From NCBI GenBank assembly GCA_963932145.1, contig OZ010595.1, positions 93,136,117-93,200,116 of the forward strand: DNA of 64,000 bases, written 5' to 3'. The translations under genes were made by a program, and so were the position numbers. Every line of letters begins with the position of its first letter. Positions within the stretch are counted from its first letter, which is position 1. This document shows positions 42,975 through 55,093 of the stretch, in pieces. Origin of the DNA: Acanthosepion lycidas (Eukaryota > Mollusca > Cephalopoda > Sepiida > Sepiidae). The notes below the pieces were generated by a model. That model saw only the letters and a list, made by a program, of their open reading frames with translations. It had not been told where the DNA came from and made no database searches.

Positions 42975-43970
42975 CATAATATTGTCAGGCTTTATTACAT
43001 TTTGTCCAAGCACTTGAGTTGTTAATAAACTCAAAATTCTCATTGAAACTTACTATGCTTTGCTTTATTGAAAATATTATATAGATAAATGAATTGCCTC
43101 CATTTGTAGGGGACATTGTCACCGGCCCCTGGGTTGGGCTGAAAGCAGCCTATCATGGCCTCTTTTTCCCTGGGCCACCAATGAGTCAACGCAGACTAAG
43201 TTTAGCTCTGTAAAACTCAACCAGCAGCCACATGGTTTCCAAAAATGGAGCATCCAAGAATACATCGGAACGAGGATGTCCCATCAGTTGCAGCAAAGCA
43301 TTCGAAAACTGAATCCCTCTTCAACCTGAAGACAAATACATTCCGACATTGCAACAAAAATGTGAAGAACTGTTAACCGAACAAACTTTACTGTCACCAG
43401 TTAAGTCCTCGCAAAAACCACTGTTTTTTGCAACGATTTTTAAACTCAATTTTTCTATCTTCCCTTCTTTTTCTTCCTCTTTCTGATATAAAGCCTTTCT
43501 TTTTTCCACTCAAGTTTAGCGTTGTCCTGTTTTCTCTTGCCATGTCACATCAATGTTCTTTTTACACTTATTTTCTACAGAAGATAAATTGTTGGTCACA
43601 TAAATTCAAAGGGTATAAAAACCTGCATAGCTTAGTCTGTTAATAATTTTAAAAAGATAAACCAATGGAATTTCTACAGGGGTTAACAAATAGAATGTTT
43701 TCATTGGTCTTGCATATTTCTGAAATTACTGACAAGAGATGATTATTAGAAGTACATTAAATATATTTAAATATAATCACATTAATAGTTAAATAAAAAT
43801 AAGTGTGGCTAGAGAGAAAGTGTTGGGTTATCTCCTCCTGATTTTCAAAACTGCTACTAAGGGGACACTTTCCGGACTATAAATACTTGGCAATAATTCT
43901 TTAGCACTCTTACTTTTTCCGCTTATACATCAACATGTAAATCTTTTATAGAGAATGCACTTCCCTTTGG
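42975..43970. other. No gene recognised
   Basis: 43080-43340 is less AT-rich (CACCGGCCCCTGGGTTGGGC) and may be a decayed retroelement piece, but no motif could be named. The rest is AT-rich. Confidence 0.35.
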
Positions 43971-43984
43971 GAAATGCATGAACA

Positions 43985-44072
43985 ATACATACATACACAC
44001 ATGCATACATATGCACATTCACTCACTACACATACATACACACATGCATACATATGCACATTCACTCACTAC
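43985..44072 (+). repeat. Tandem duplication, 43-bp unit, two copies
   Basis: CATACATACACACATGCATA followed by CATATGCACATTCACTCACT, twice in a row with no differences. Confidence 0.9.
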
Positions 44073-44389
44073 ACATACTTCAGACCAAAAAGATTTTCAC
44101 ATTCATTTGTTACTCCTATTATTGTCTTTGTTGCTTGTAACTCCTTTTTTTGTACATATATATTGGTTATTGACATTTCTTTCCTCTTTATTTATGTGGA
44201 TTCACATCCTGAGTCTGCCGTGTTTGTAGTGGGAATTCAGGAAACACATGTTTTTATCTGTCAGTGCATACACTGACCCACAACGAAAGAAAGAAAGAGT
44301 GAAGAAATAGAAAAAGTGAAGAAATATTAAGAAAGAAAAAAATATACCTTTTATTTTTACAGTAAAGTTCATCCTGTATAAGGCCTGGT

Positions 44390-44540
44390 GGCCACTCAAG
44401 ATAGAGTGTAATGTTAAGGAGTAGTTTATATGGATAAGAGGGGAAGATAATGGTTACATTTTGACATGAACTCATTAAGATTGTAGTGATCAAGAAAACA
44501 TCTCCTTGAGAGTCTGTTTCACAGGGCAAGGGTTTGTGGG
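44390..44540 (-). pseudogene. LINE ORF2 3' end fragment
   Basis: The minus strand reads LALWNRLSRRCFLDHY and then NEFMSKCNHYLP, parallel to 42755-42970. Same LINE group. Heavily decayed. Confidence 0.4.
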
Positions 44541-44984
44541 AAGAAGCTGTTTGAGTGGAACTTACTTCTCACCAATGGAATACAGTGGGAATGTGGGTGG
44601 TTTGCTACTTTGTAAGAGGCATGAGGGATCCTAGCCATGAAGATTAGACCTAACGGAACCAAGGAATGTAGTTTATCCAAGCACTGTCCATGGAAATAGT
44701 GAGATACTCACGACATTGCATCTGTGAGAGAGAGATTGGAGGATTGAAAATAATTCTTTTTCAACAAGCACTTGGAGACACTTTTGTACACTATCAAGAC
44801 TGGAAAGTGTGGACCAGGTTTCTCCTGCCCAAGTATGGCAACAGTACACCATTTTGGGCCTGATCTGGCCCTTGTGAAGTTAGATGATAACATGAGGAGT
44901 CACGTACTTACTGGAATGGTACAGGGAACCAATCATATGCAAGAAAGAAGAAATGAGTGGAAAGAGAAAAAGTGAAGAGAGAAA

Positions 44985-45129
44985 GAGGGTGGAAATATAA
45001 AAAAATAAAGAAAATAAGAAAGAAAGAAAGAAAAAGTATGAAAATAGAAAAAAAATGAAGAAATATTATGAAAGAAAGAAAGAATAGAGAAAAGAAGAAA
45101 CAATGTGGAGTGGGGAAGGAAGAATGAGT

Positions 45130-45172
<43 letters not shown>

Positions 45173-45175
45173 ATG
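44985..45175. repeat. Purine-rich tract with (GAAA)n
   Basis: Almost pure A/G on the plus strand for about 190 bp, with a regular GAAA run at about 45137-45172. Confidence 0.9.
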
Positions 45176-45224
45176 GTAAATATCATAATGTCAGTATGAA
45201 CTCCATAATATTTTTCATGGATGT

Positions 45225-45475
45225 ATAGTACACACTTCACCAGGGCTATATACAGTTTTAAATTCAGAGTAGTCATTCTCCTAGATGAGTTGCCAGCCAT
45301 GGCCACAGAGTGCAATCTGCTGTCCTATTTAATCCATAGTTGCTGAGGAAAGAGATGGACCCTTACATTTCTGAAGAGTATTTATGTGAAAGTGAATTTA
45401 ATGCACTCAACCAGACTCCAAAATCAACTCGTCACTGAATTGTTGTTCCAAGCAACTAATCATTACACCATCTAC
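45225..45475 (-). repeat. tRNA-derived SINE (family 1), decayed
   Basis: On the minus strand: GTAGATGGTGTAATGATTAG (A box region), then body blocks GTAAGGGTCCATCTCTTTCC and AACTATGGATTAAATAGGAC that follow the order in the copy at 25857. The B box is poor. The head abuts the 29-bp minisatellite. Confidence 0.6.
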
Positions 45476-45480
45476 ACATC

Positions 45481-46108
45481 CATCTGAGATTCTATATCTC
45501 TAGATATAGCATGTAGGATTCTATATCTCTAGATATAGCATTTGGGATCCTATATCTCTAGATATAGCATCTGGGACTCTATATTTCTAGATATAGCAGA
45601 TCCATCTAGGATTCTATATCTCTAGATATAGCATCTGGGATTCTGTGTCTCTAGATATAGCATCTGGGATTCTGTATCTCTAGATATAGCATCTGGGATT
45701 CTGTATCTCTAGATATAGCATCTGGGATTCTGTATCTCTAGATATAGCATCTAGGATCCTATATCTCTAGATATACCATCTGGGATGCTATATCTCTAGA
45801 TATAGCATCTGTGTTTCTATATCTTGAGATATAGAACATCCATCTGGGATTCTATATCTCTAGATATAGAATCTGGGATTCTGTATCTCTAGATATAGCA
45901 TCTGGGATTCTGTATCTCTAGATATAGCATCTGGGTTTCTATATCTCTAGGTATAGAACATCCATCTGGGATGATATATCTCTAGATATAGCATCTGGGA
46001 TGATATATCTCTAGATATAGCATCTGGGATCTTATATCTCAAGATATAGCATCTGGGATCCTATATCACTAGATATAGCATCTGGGATGCTATATCTCTA
46101 GATAAATT
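45481..46108. repeat. 29-bp minisatellite, about 21 copies
   Basis: Unit CATCTGGGATTCTATATCTC followed by TAGATATAG (29 bp). About 21 units, three of them preceded by an extra five or six bases (AGATC/AACATC). Each unit contains CTATATC-TCTA-GATATAG, whose seven-base arms can form a hairpin. Variation is concentrated in the TTC/GAT/ATC triplet before the hairpin. Confidence 0.95.
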
Positions 46109-46109
46109 A

Positions 46110-46920
46110 GACAAATACATTTATTTCAGCTGAAATGTAAAGAGTGTAATAATTACTTGTGAAAAATATTCTTTGTCAAAATGGCTAATACTGTAAAACT
46201 TCTGATAAGAATACAAGATTAATTCTTTTATGTATAAATTAATTGTTCATTCATTTCCAGAATCTGTCAAATTAATGCCATTCATGGAGGGTATGTGGTT
46301 TTTGGAATTTCTTTGAGCATTCAATCTTCTTGCAAAGCATTTATATATACATATTCCTGACACATCCAATTGTCTTGTATGTGTATAACCTAAGTTCAGT
46401 TACGTTCACTTTCTATTTATCTGGGGCTATACACCACGACTTTTGTGACTTGATTTTTCCACCTGGTGTCTCTGAAGTCAACTTCTATATCAATTCTAGA
46501 GTTCAATTAACATTCTGAAGTGACACCAACTATAAAGCTTAGTCAGGTATGTCTTAGAGTGAACATAGCACATATTGATAAATCCCCAATATATAGAGCA
46601 AAGAAACAAACTTTTGATTTACACAAATCTCATATGCATTAATAAAAGATTATTTTCCCATTTAAATCTTAATATGGATTGATATTTGATAACTTTCATC
46701 AATCTTTCAAAAACTGATTTAATTTATTTACAGAAGTTTTTATTAAAAATTGTTTACCATTTTCATATGTATCTCTTTTAATGGTAACGATAATAGCCAT
46801 TTTCTTATAAGAAAACACTTGGCTTTTATTGACCAAGCAGCCAGTATTATTGTGAATTGAAATCTATAAAAATAATTTTCCAAGAAATCAGTTTCTCAAG
46901 TCCAGTTACTGTTATTACTC
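46110..46920. other. No gene seen
   Basis: AT-rich unique sequence; nothing recognised. Confidence 0.5.
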
Positions 46921-46929
46921 CTCCCATTA

Positions 46930-47530
46930 CTGATGGGGAATTCCCTCCTACACACACAGTCAAAAATAACAAATATTTTCTACAAAAAACAAATGTACAT
47001 CAAACTACAGACAAGATGAATTTTCACTTAGAAATATCATAAAGAAATACACTACCCCAAGTGATCCAAACAAAAAGATCAAATCAATTATCTATTACAA
47101 AAAACTACAACAGCTAACCTTATCCTCAAAAATAACAACACACCAGCAAAATCAAAATTACAATGAATGAACATTATCTTTTAGTTTAAATGCTCCTTAA
47201 GGAACTGTGTTCCCGATCAAACTGAATTGATAAATAATTTTATTGGTCCCATGACTATGTGCCTATCCAGACGCTTTATGTTACACCTATCTGACCACAG
47301 CTCTATTAGAACACATTTAAACACATACAAAGACTGAACAGACTCAATCTGAAACATACTAGGAGAAAATAAAAACAATAACCTCAGGCACATGTAAAAA
47401 ATGATTAAAAATAATGGAAACCTTAATAATAAAAAAGAAAAGGCCAACACTTAATAATATTAACTACAAACACAGCCACAATGTGCTAACAGTGTTCGGA
47501 AAATAAAACATTTCTATAACTCTAAAAACA
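46930..47530 (+). pseudogene. PLE-type retroelement 3' end with GIY-YIG-like domain (second lineage)
   Basis: The plus strand, in shifting frames, reads KKYTTPSDPNKKIKSIIYYKK, then VKCSLRNCVPDQTE, FIGPMTMCLSRRFMLHLSDH and SSIRTHLNTY. This is the order expected for the tail of a PLE-type protein with a Cys-bearing segment followed by (Y)IGxTTTxLSRRLxxHLSD. Many breaks. The matching polymerase part of what looks like the same lineage is at 59405-60270. Recognition is from memory of the family, not from a search. Confidence 0.6.
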
Positions 47531-47767
47531 TACACATAACCCATACACCCAATTAAGAAGCAAAAATAAAATCATCCTTGATAATGGCTAAAAGTATAGC
47601 TGAAATCACTTGGAATTATAGAACATTTGGAGAGTTTCTACACACTCTGTGTCCAAAAAAGAAAACACTTGTCAAACACAAGAAAAATGAAATAAAATGC
47701 TTAATCATAGTACCTTGGCTGTCATCTTTAATGAAACATGTATAAATGAAGTATTGCTGCCTAAATA

Positions 47768-47770
<3 letters not shown>

Positions 47771-47820
<50 letters not shown>
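47771..47820. repeat. (AT)n microsatellite
   Basis: 50-bp AT run. Confidence 0.95.
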
Positions 47821-47826
<6 letters not shown>

Positions 47827-47904
47827 AATATAATTATAATAGATCACACATATAGTCCTGGTGTTAATAAAACAGTGCTCAAGAAATATGTATATTTATT
47901 GATA

Positions 47905-48068
47905 TGGATGGCGATTTGAGATACCGATGGAGACATGACCAGGTACTAAAGGCTTTGGCCAAAGCAGTGGCTGCAGCAATCAGTGTTAGCAGTTTCAAGC
48001 CAGAAACAAAGGCGATTAACTTCATCAAAGCTCCCTCCCCCATATGTAACTGTAGAATAACAATACAA
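47905..48068 (+). pseudogene. Retroelement ORF C-terminal fragment
   Basis: Open plus-strand frame encoding DLRYRWRHDQVLKALAKAV and then ETKAINFIKAPSPICN before a TAA. The RYxWRHDQVL...INFxKA pattern recurs at the C-terminus of RT-type proteins of a molluscan and cnidarian LINE group, as far as I recall. Ends 60 bp before the LINE inserted on the other strand. Confidence 0.45.
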
Positions 48069-48842
48069 TAAACAACACTTACCGGCATAAGAGTCCCAGC
48101 TAGTGTCCAGCTGGCAGACAAAAATAAAGCCGGTTGTAACTTAATACAAACCCTGAGGATTTATTGCAACAAAGGTTACAATTGTGGCACAAGGCCAAAA
48201 AGGGGAGGGGGAAAAGGCTGGTCAACACTTACTATCTTATACCTAGCTAATCTGACTCACGACCCATTCATACATTACAATTTACTCATTCACCACAAGA
48301 ACTCATCCATCACCGTTCAATCCTCCAACCACCATAATACCACATCCACTCCAAGGGAACCTACCAAAACGCGCCCCAATCCATAAAAATTTGATGATAC
48401 ATAAATGATATACATAAAATTCTAATAATGATAGAATGCAAGGGGAGGGAGGTGAACCCAATAATAAATAAAAATAAAAACAAAATACAAACTAAACATA
48501 ACACATGTTAGTAGGGACCGTCCAACCCTCAAAAACAGAGAGGCCGCTGTATTCTGCCCAGGGGACAGAATCAAGAGACGCTCTCGCTAAGGGAGTGGGA
48601 AAGCGGAGAAAATATTATGCCGGAATGGGAAAATGTAAAGCTGACCCTGTCGAGATAAAAAAGGGGGGGGGCCAAAACAAACTGGGGAGGTTGGGAATCT
48701 CGACTTGGACCATAACCAAAGAGCAGCCGGGATACAGGCCAGGAACAACATTTACTCGCATTAACTAGGTACACTGAAGCTTGTCTAACCTAACCAAGGG
48801 GAGGGTTCCACAGGAAGCCACCCCGATGTGCAATAGGTTGAC

Positions 48843-49049
48843 CTAGAAGAGAAAATCAAGGCTAGCCCCGGTCACACGAACCAAGCTCGCCTCTTTTACC
48901 CACCTTTCGCTAAAGACTGTCGAATGCAATCGTTTTCTATCAGATCTAATCTTCATCTTGAGCTGATGCTCAAAGAATAGGATTAGATGCTGATGAGAAA
49001 GACGGTTGCCCCGCAAGACTTCCTCCTTTCGCGTCGTCCAAATCACCAT
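48843..49049 (-). pseudogene. LINE ORF2 extreme C-terminus
   Basis: 68 codons including HQHLILFFEHQLKMKIRSDR and FSERWVKEASLVRV, the usual last block of this LINE type. It is in a different frame from 49043-50383, so one frameshift separates them near 49045. Confidence 0.65.
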
Positions 49050-50383
49050 CGAGTCGTGGCCAGCAGCGTCAGAAACACCATTCGTTTCACCCCGGAATAC
49101 GGGGGCGACACATTGTCACACGCGTATGCGCGATCAATGGACACAAGCTGTTCGGGAGCGAGACGAGCCGTCAGCTCGCCGACATGGTCCCATAAGGGGC
49201 GGACCCGGGGGCAATGGTAGAAGGCGTGCGGAGCCGTTTCTTCTAAGCCAAGACCACACCGTTCACAGTCTGGCAAATCCGCCAAACCCCATATGAAAGC
49301 CTTGTCGTTGAGAGGCAGCCGATTCCGAGCCAATCGCCAGGTAAGCGAAAACTCAGGGTTACTGAGGTAATCCGCCGCTGGCGCCGAAGACCAGTAGGAG
49401 CGATACTCCTCCTCCGACAAGCCGAGCGTATCACGTAGGGAATCCTTCGCGGGCCCCTCCACTAATCCACGATAGAAGACCTTCCTAGGCCGTGACAGGT
49501 CACTGGACCGGGGAATGGCCCTCAAGGCCGACCGACACTCGCGGATGAAATCCGACTCGTCCCGGGGTTTACGACGGCGCTCAACCCTCGAGATGGGGGG
49601 ACTGATGGTAAGGCTAGGGAAGGCGTCCCTAACAATCCCCTCCAGAATCGGATCTCTCCCAGTCAATGCGCGGCGTAGGAAAGCCAACCTAGAGGCACGG
49701 ACGTGACTCAAGAGGTGCGGCATTCCCAGCCCCCCATGACACGGACGTTTAGTGCAGACTCGTCTGTCGACCCTGTTCACGCGTCCCCTCCATAAAATGG
49801 AGGATAGCGATCGCTCGAGCGCCTTCCAATGGGTCCCACAGAGAGGAAGTACAGACAATCGATAAAGAATCAGGGGGAAAATGTATGTAACACACACCTC
49901 CGCCCTGCCCTTCACGGACAACCGCCGTCGATTCCAAGTCTTGCCGGCAGAACCGACCTTTGCAAGTACTTCAGACCAATTCTTCTCCAGCTGGAGGTCC
50001 GGTCCAAACCACACTCCAAGAATGCGGACAGGTCCATCCGTCCAACCGAAGCGGCCCGGAAGAGCGACCCCCTTCCAGGCACCTAACCGCAAGCCGGAAG
50101 ACTTGTCGCGGTTTATCTTGGCCCCTGTCACCTTCTCGTACCGGTCAAGCGCCTTCTGTACCGCCTCGATATCGTCCCGGGACGACACGAAAGCAGATAC
50201 GTCATCGGCGTACGCGGAAACCCTGGCTCGAGCCCCTCCAGGAACGGCGATTCCGCGTAGGGCCGGACTGCCGGTCTCGTCCTTCAGCCGGCGAAGGAGA
50301 GGCTCCAACGCCAAAGCATAAAGGAGAGGCGACAGCGGACAACCCTGACGAACCGACCTAGACAATTTTGCTTGGATAGACAT
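49043..50383 (-). pseudogene. LINE reverse transcriptase, C-terminal two thirds
   Basis: 446 open codons. Residues 9-30 read SRSVRQGCPLSPLLYALALE (RT motif B), 58-61 are the catalytic YADD, and 72-100 include the GAKINRDKSSGL motif. KTWNRRRLSVKGRAEVC follows (motif region of L1-like RTs). Near 372-391 DCERCGLGLEETAPHAFYHC is a zf-RVT-type Cys/Cys/His/Cys cluster. No stop in 1.3 kb suggests a relatively recent insertion. The ATG at 50383 is simply the first in the truncated frame, not the native start. Confidence 0.85.
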
Positions 50384-50463
50384 GGTCTATTCTCACCAAA
50401 GATTTCTGTGGACTTTTTAAGCATTTTATTTTGTTTAATTATTCATGTATTAATTTTTTTTAA

Positions 50464-50530
50464 GCAAGTTCACCCCAAGCAAGTCAGTAAAGCCACTAAG
50501 ATACAAGTGGTTACTGGGTATGGAAGAATG
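50464..50530 (+). repeat. Short dispersed repeat (second copy 51258-51325)
   Basis: AAGTTCACCCCAAGCAAG ... AAAGCCACTAAGATACAAG ... TTACTGGGTA here, and CAGTTCACTCCAAGCAAGG ... AATGCCACTAAGACGCAAG ... GGTACTGGGA at 51258. Confidence 0.65.
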
Positions 50531-50559
50531 AAAAAAAAGAAACATTATTAAGGAGCAGG

Positions 50560-50700
50560 AACAAAAGAAATGTAATCAGGAGGAAAGTAATAGTGATTGA
50601 CACTGCATTTAAATTACTCATTATTAAAATCAAGTGGAAAGCATGGAGCCAGAAGAGAGTTTCACAAGTGAAAAGTCTGAGAAAAGAAAGTGTTAGCATA
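50560..50700 (-). pseudogene. LINE ORF2 3' end fragment, decayed
   Basis: Minus-strand codons FLRLFTCETLFWLHAF fit the VVxxWNxLP neighbourhood only loosely. Linked to the tails at 42755 and 44390 by block order. Confidence 0.3.
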
Positions 50701-50919
50701 GAACTTATAGTTTCATGTAGCCAGCTCAACTGTAAATTGGTGAAATATCTCGTACTGTGAGTATCTTCATAAAATCTAGGTACCATAGTGAAGAGTTCAT
50801 CCAAACAATGACCATGAAAGTATTTATAGAAAATACAAAGGGAGGCAACTTCATATCAATGGGAAAATGACTGGAGCTGAGATATCACATCAGGACCAAT
50901 AATATTGCTGATTCTTCTT

Positions 50920-51352
50920 TGGATTTATTTGAAATATTTTAAATATATTTTTCTTTAATTTAAAAAACAAAAAACGAATTTTATGTTGTCTTGAGAAAAG
51001 TGCATTTAATAAGAATTCAACAAAATTTACTCATTTTCATTTATTAGGCAACAGATTACATCACTCCATAGTTTACCTTTCCTTACACAGTATACATTTT
51101 AGACCATATTCTTAAATTTAAAAATATTTATCCTCTATTTTACTTTTATGCATAAATGCAAGTTATGAAATAAAATCTGCACATTTACGTTGATAAAGTT
51201 CCTCAAGGAACAAAGCGTGTTGTTACATAAGAGCTTTTCATTTTGCCTTTCTCATTAATCAGTTCACTCCAAGCAAGGCAATAATGCCACTAAGACGCAA
51301 GGGGGTACTGGGAGGGAAAGAAAATAAGATTTTAGAAAGAACTGGAAACCCA

Positions 51353-51358
<6 letters not shown>
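50920..51358. other. No gene seen
   Basis: AT-rich. Near 51190 GTTGATAAAGTTCCTCAAGG followed by AACAAAGCGTG is a decayed hammerhead-like outline. Confidence 0.4.

Positions 51359-51403
<45 letters not shown>
51359..51403. repeat. (AT)n microsatellite
   Basis: 45-bp AT run. Confidence 0.95.
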
Positions 51404-51406
<3 letters not shown>

Positions 51407-51842
51407 GAAAGAAACTAAAAATATAGCAAGTCTAGAGCCAGGCCAATGCTTAGATATTTTTTTTAAAGTGTTCAATATATAATTCAGAAAAATTGAATTT
51501 GTAGAGCTGGTAATATAATATTAGATTAGGAAAATTCCATAGAGTACGTTAAGGAGAGGTAATCCTTACAGATGTATTAATAATGTTAGTGTCCTGTCAG
51601 GAAGAGAAACTGACCATAGTGATGTTCCCAGACAAGACCAATGAGTTAAACCAGCAGAGGCTAAGCTAATGTCAAAATGGAGAGATACCAGTATGAGCCT
51701 GGATGAACAAAATTATTTTTTTTTGGTCTCTCCAGCTGTTCTCCTATATTATCCCTGTTGATATAATCTGATTTCTGGCATTTTGATAGTTTATTTAAGT
51801 GGGCATAAATAGTGTTACAGATTAACCATCCACAAGTAACTG

Positions 51843-51885
51843 CCCTGATGAGACCGTAAGGTCAAAACCCATATAGGGCATTGTG
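51843..51885 (+). ncRNA. Hammerhead-like motif with canonical core spacing
   Basis: CTGATGA directly followed by stem II GACC/GGTC with a GTAA tetraloop, then AAAA (G12 changed to A), then ACCC...GGGC. No extra base after the core, unlike classes A-D. One core substitution probably abolishes cleavage. Confidence 0.5.
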
Positions 51886-52044
51886 CATGGACTTTTCCTA
51901 ATCTTATATTTATATATATATATATATATATGAAATATACTCTTAATACATATATACTTTTAATAGATACTTGAAATAAAATATAGATAGATTTACGAAT
52001 ATACTTGTAGACCTAATGACATTTTTTTTGTTAATTTTTACACA

Positions 52045-54060
52045 TTATAAGGCCCTAGAATTTCTCAGGCTTACAGAATCATATGAAGAACTAAAGAAGA
52101 ATTAAAATATAAAAAAGAGCAAATTTTAGTGAGATTAAAAAAGGCAGGCATGACTGTAAACAAAGACAAGTGTAATTTTGACAGGAAGAAGATATCATAT
52201 TTAAGATATCAAATATCAAAAGAAGGCATATCACCTGGTGATAGACTAACATAGAAAATAACAGAAATAGCTGCTCCAACACATAAAAAAGAATTACAAT
52301 TCTTTTTGGGGCTAATAAATTTTTATAGTAAATATATGCTAAGATACAGTGACATAATAGGGCTATTTGCAAAATTATGAAAACAAACCAATGAATTTAA
52401 CTGGACACAAAAACAAACTATAGCTTTTGAAACACTAAAAGATACTGAAGAACAAATCAATAATAAAAGTTTTTGATCCACAGAAAGAAAATAACATTAA
52501 CCACAGAAGTGATTGAAAAGGTGATTACTGCTATTCTATCACAATAAGAAGACACAATCATGTACATATCAAGAATGTTAACCTTAGAAGAAACTAACAA
52601 CTTAAATATTGAAAAAGAAGCACTAGTGATTGTATGGTGCACGGAAAGGGCACAAAAACATTTTCATAGGGAAAAAATTCTTATTAAAATCAGAACACAA
52701 ACCATTAGAATTCATATTTAACCTCAAAAAAGTCACTTGTCAAGGATTTTGAGATGGGCAATAAAAATCATGGCATTTGATTCTGACATAGTATATGTAA
52801 AAGGGATCACTATCCCTTGTGTAGAGGCTTTATCAAGATTACAGTTCAAGAATGAAACAGAAGAAAAGCTGGAAAATACTGAAGATAAAATAATACACTG
52901 GGTAAAAATGGATATTCTTTCTCTAAATAGACTCAAAACAGAAACAAAGCAAGACCCAATATTATGTAGAATAGTAGGGAGAATAAAAAATAATATATGG
53001 AGCAATTGCCTGATAGCAGAATGACCCTTTAAAGAATCAAAACACAAACTAACCATAGAAAATACTGAGAAGGGACATTTTAAAAGGAGTACATGATGAT
53101 GTGCATTGTGGCATAACAGCAACACAAAGAAGACTAAAGTTACAAGCCTGGTGGCCAGGATATTCAAAAGATGTAGAAAAATATGTTAAGAGATGTGCAA
53201 AATGTGCGGAAATAAAAGAAAATTCAAGCCAGCAAAAATTCACTCATAGCCCAAGATAGCAGGGCCATGGGTTAGGATCCACATGAATTATGTACATATC
53301 AAAGATAGGGGATTGTTCTTAGTATTAGTGAACTGATATGCAGGATGGTCAGAGGTTGTCAGAGTAAAAGACAGAAAACCCACCACAACAAAGCAAGCAC
53401 TAAGAATGATATTTTCAAGGAATGGCGTACCTCAGAAAATAGTCACCGACAATGCACTCAAATTTTGCAAAGAGAACTTATATGCATGGTTAAAACAGAT
53501 TGAATGCATTCCCTACAAGACACCACCATCACTGAAAATCATATGTCATTGCAGAAGGAATGGTAAAAATGGGATTAAAAGCATTCTCACCACTTAATGA
53601 AAACAGAAGCGTATCTACCAAAAATGTTCCTCACATAGATCCATTCCGCATGCAGGAAGAAAACTGAGCCCTTCAGCATTAATGGGAAGACAAATCAGAG
53701 CCCCATAACTATATCCTTTGCAACAAAAGAAAAGGTATGGTATAGAAAGAATAAACAGTCTAATCCAGGAGAAGGAAATTTTGTGATACAAAAATGACAT
53801 AACACGGCTATACTTGAGAAAAAGGGACAACATATACTGGAACATGCAGATCAGTTCAGAAGCAGAGATGTTGTAGAAATGGAAGATCAAGAACAAGAAG
53901 AGACAGAATGTTACAAAAGTGAAACAGGGCAAGAAATGGAAGAAAGTGGGAATGAAAAGACGGACAAGAGTGAAAAAGAAAATGAAGAGAGACCGAAATC
54001 AACATTAAAGAGAAAACAAGAAAGACAAAAGGAAGGATAACACAATATGAAAATAATCAG
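52045..54060 (+). mobile_element. Ty3/gypsy LTR-retrotransposon fossil
   Basis: RT tail (KKAGMTVNKDKCNF, ISKEGISPGDR), RNase H region (SRMLTLEETNNL, VKGITIPCVEALSRLQF), integrase zinc-binding region (GITATQRRLKLQAWWPGY, YVKRCAKCAE) and core remnants (IVTDNALKFCKENL). Then an acidic, charged C-terminal stretch. Family order is clear. Broken in many places and old. A different lineage from the fossil at 19.9 kb. Confidence 0.75.
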
Positions 54061-54108
54061 GAATAGTAAAAGAAAAAACAAAGGTATATGACCTCTCTGA
54101 TTCAGGGA

Positions 54109-54290
54109 GGTGTAGTATCATATGGAAATTAGAGTGGCAAGTATAAATAGAGAACAACTGGCAAACATGGGGAACAGCTATACCTAGCAAACCCGGTTGC
54201 TATTCAGGACACAGTGAACTGTTTTATGACTACTACTATGCAGAGAGATATTTAAAACATAACACTCTTGAAAGAATAAAGTTGTAGATT
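54109..54290 (+). repeat. Probable 3' LTR of the gypsy fossil
   Basis: Preceded by a purine tract (CAGGGAGG) and starting TGTAGTATCATATGGAAATT. Contains GTATAAATAGAGAAC (TATA-like) and AATAAAG near 54278. The first 150 bp match 55094-55255. The right edge is uncertain. Confidence 0.6.
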
Positions 54291-54299
54291 TTTAATGAG

Positions 54300-55080
54300 A
54301 TTCCATCAAATTCTTAAAAGTGGATTTGAGTAAACCTGTAGATCTCAGAAAGGACTTTCCTTCTTTGAACCTCGTGGACTGATATTACAGAATCACAAAC
54401 AAAGAATTGTACCAAATAATGGAAACCACATTACTTGAGGACTATTAACAGAAATAATAACTAAACTGGATAGCACTTGTAACTTGAAGGAAGAATAATG
54501 ACATACTCAAGATGTTGACATTCCACATGACTTCAAACAAATGGTTAGGAAGGAAACCCCCATCAATACAAAAAGATCAAATCTAGACTTGAGAAAGTTA
54601 TTTTCCTGAAAAATTGTTTCAAGAGAAAGATTTTAGAAATATCAACCAACAGTAGAATTGACAGCTTAGTCAATGAACGTCAAATGTTTTCACATAACGA
54701 AACAACTAATATTACAATTAATAAAGTAAGCTTTATCATAGAAAACAAAAGCATAATACTCATCCCATAATAGTTGATACATTTACATATACATTTCATA
54801 CACTAAATATAATATTACAAGACAGAGGTAGTAACATATACAAGGTTTAGCACTATCCATATTTCTTTATTCTTTTGTCATCATGATGAGTAAGTATGTT
54901 AAAAGTTGGCAATTATGCTCCCCTCACAACTTCTTATACTTTGTAACTCAAAGCAATTTTTTCATTTTTTGACTTTCCTTCATACTGTTTATTCTGCCAT
55001 CCATTTATGCGTTTATCTGTGGGGTTTCGTTCGAAACCTCCTACTTTCAATATGCCTAATGTCATATTCTCCAAACCAAT
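54300..55080. other. No gene recognised
   Basis: Probably internal or flanking sequence between two LTR copies; no coding motif identified. Confidence 0.35.
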
Positions 55081-55093
55081 TACAGGGCAGAGG

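Larger units (their letters stand above)
48130..50383 (-). mobile_element. GC-rich LINE, 5'-truncated
   Basis: 2.25 kb of sequence clearly richer in G+C than everything around it. In minus-strand order: RT palm (from YADD), thumb/connection, zf-RVT-like Cys/His motif, ORF end near 48843, 3' UTR with GGTTAGACAAGC-type sequence, and an AATAAA near 48157 close to the 3' terminus. 5' truncation at about 50380 removes the endonuclease and RT fingers. Confidence 0.85.

Noticed and set aside
45481-46108. Regularly spaced repeat resembling a CRISPR array
   Set aside because: There are no unique spacers: the whole 29-bp unit repeats. There are no cas genes and the context is eukaryotic. The same reasoning applies to 9308-10368.
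47879-48121. Possible minus-strand host micro-exon between a pyrimidine-rich acceptor and a GTAAGTG donor
   Set aside because: Splice-like signals alone are common; no homologous protein was recognised and the plus-strand retroelement fragment explains the open frame.
49243-50361. Several frames of 60-150 codons on the plus strand across the GC-rich LINE
   Set aside because: Antisense shadows of the LINE RT, favoured by the higher G+C content.
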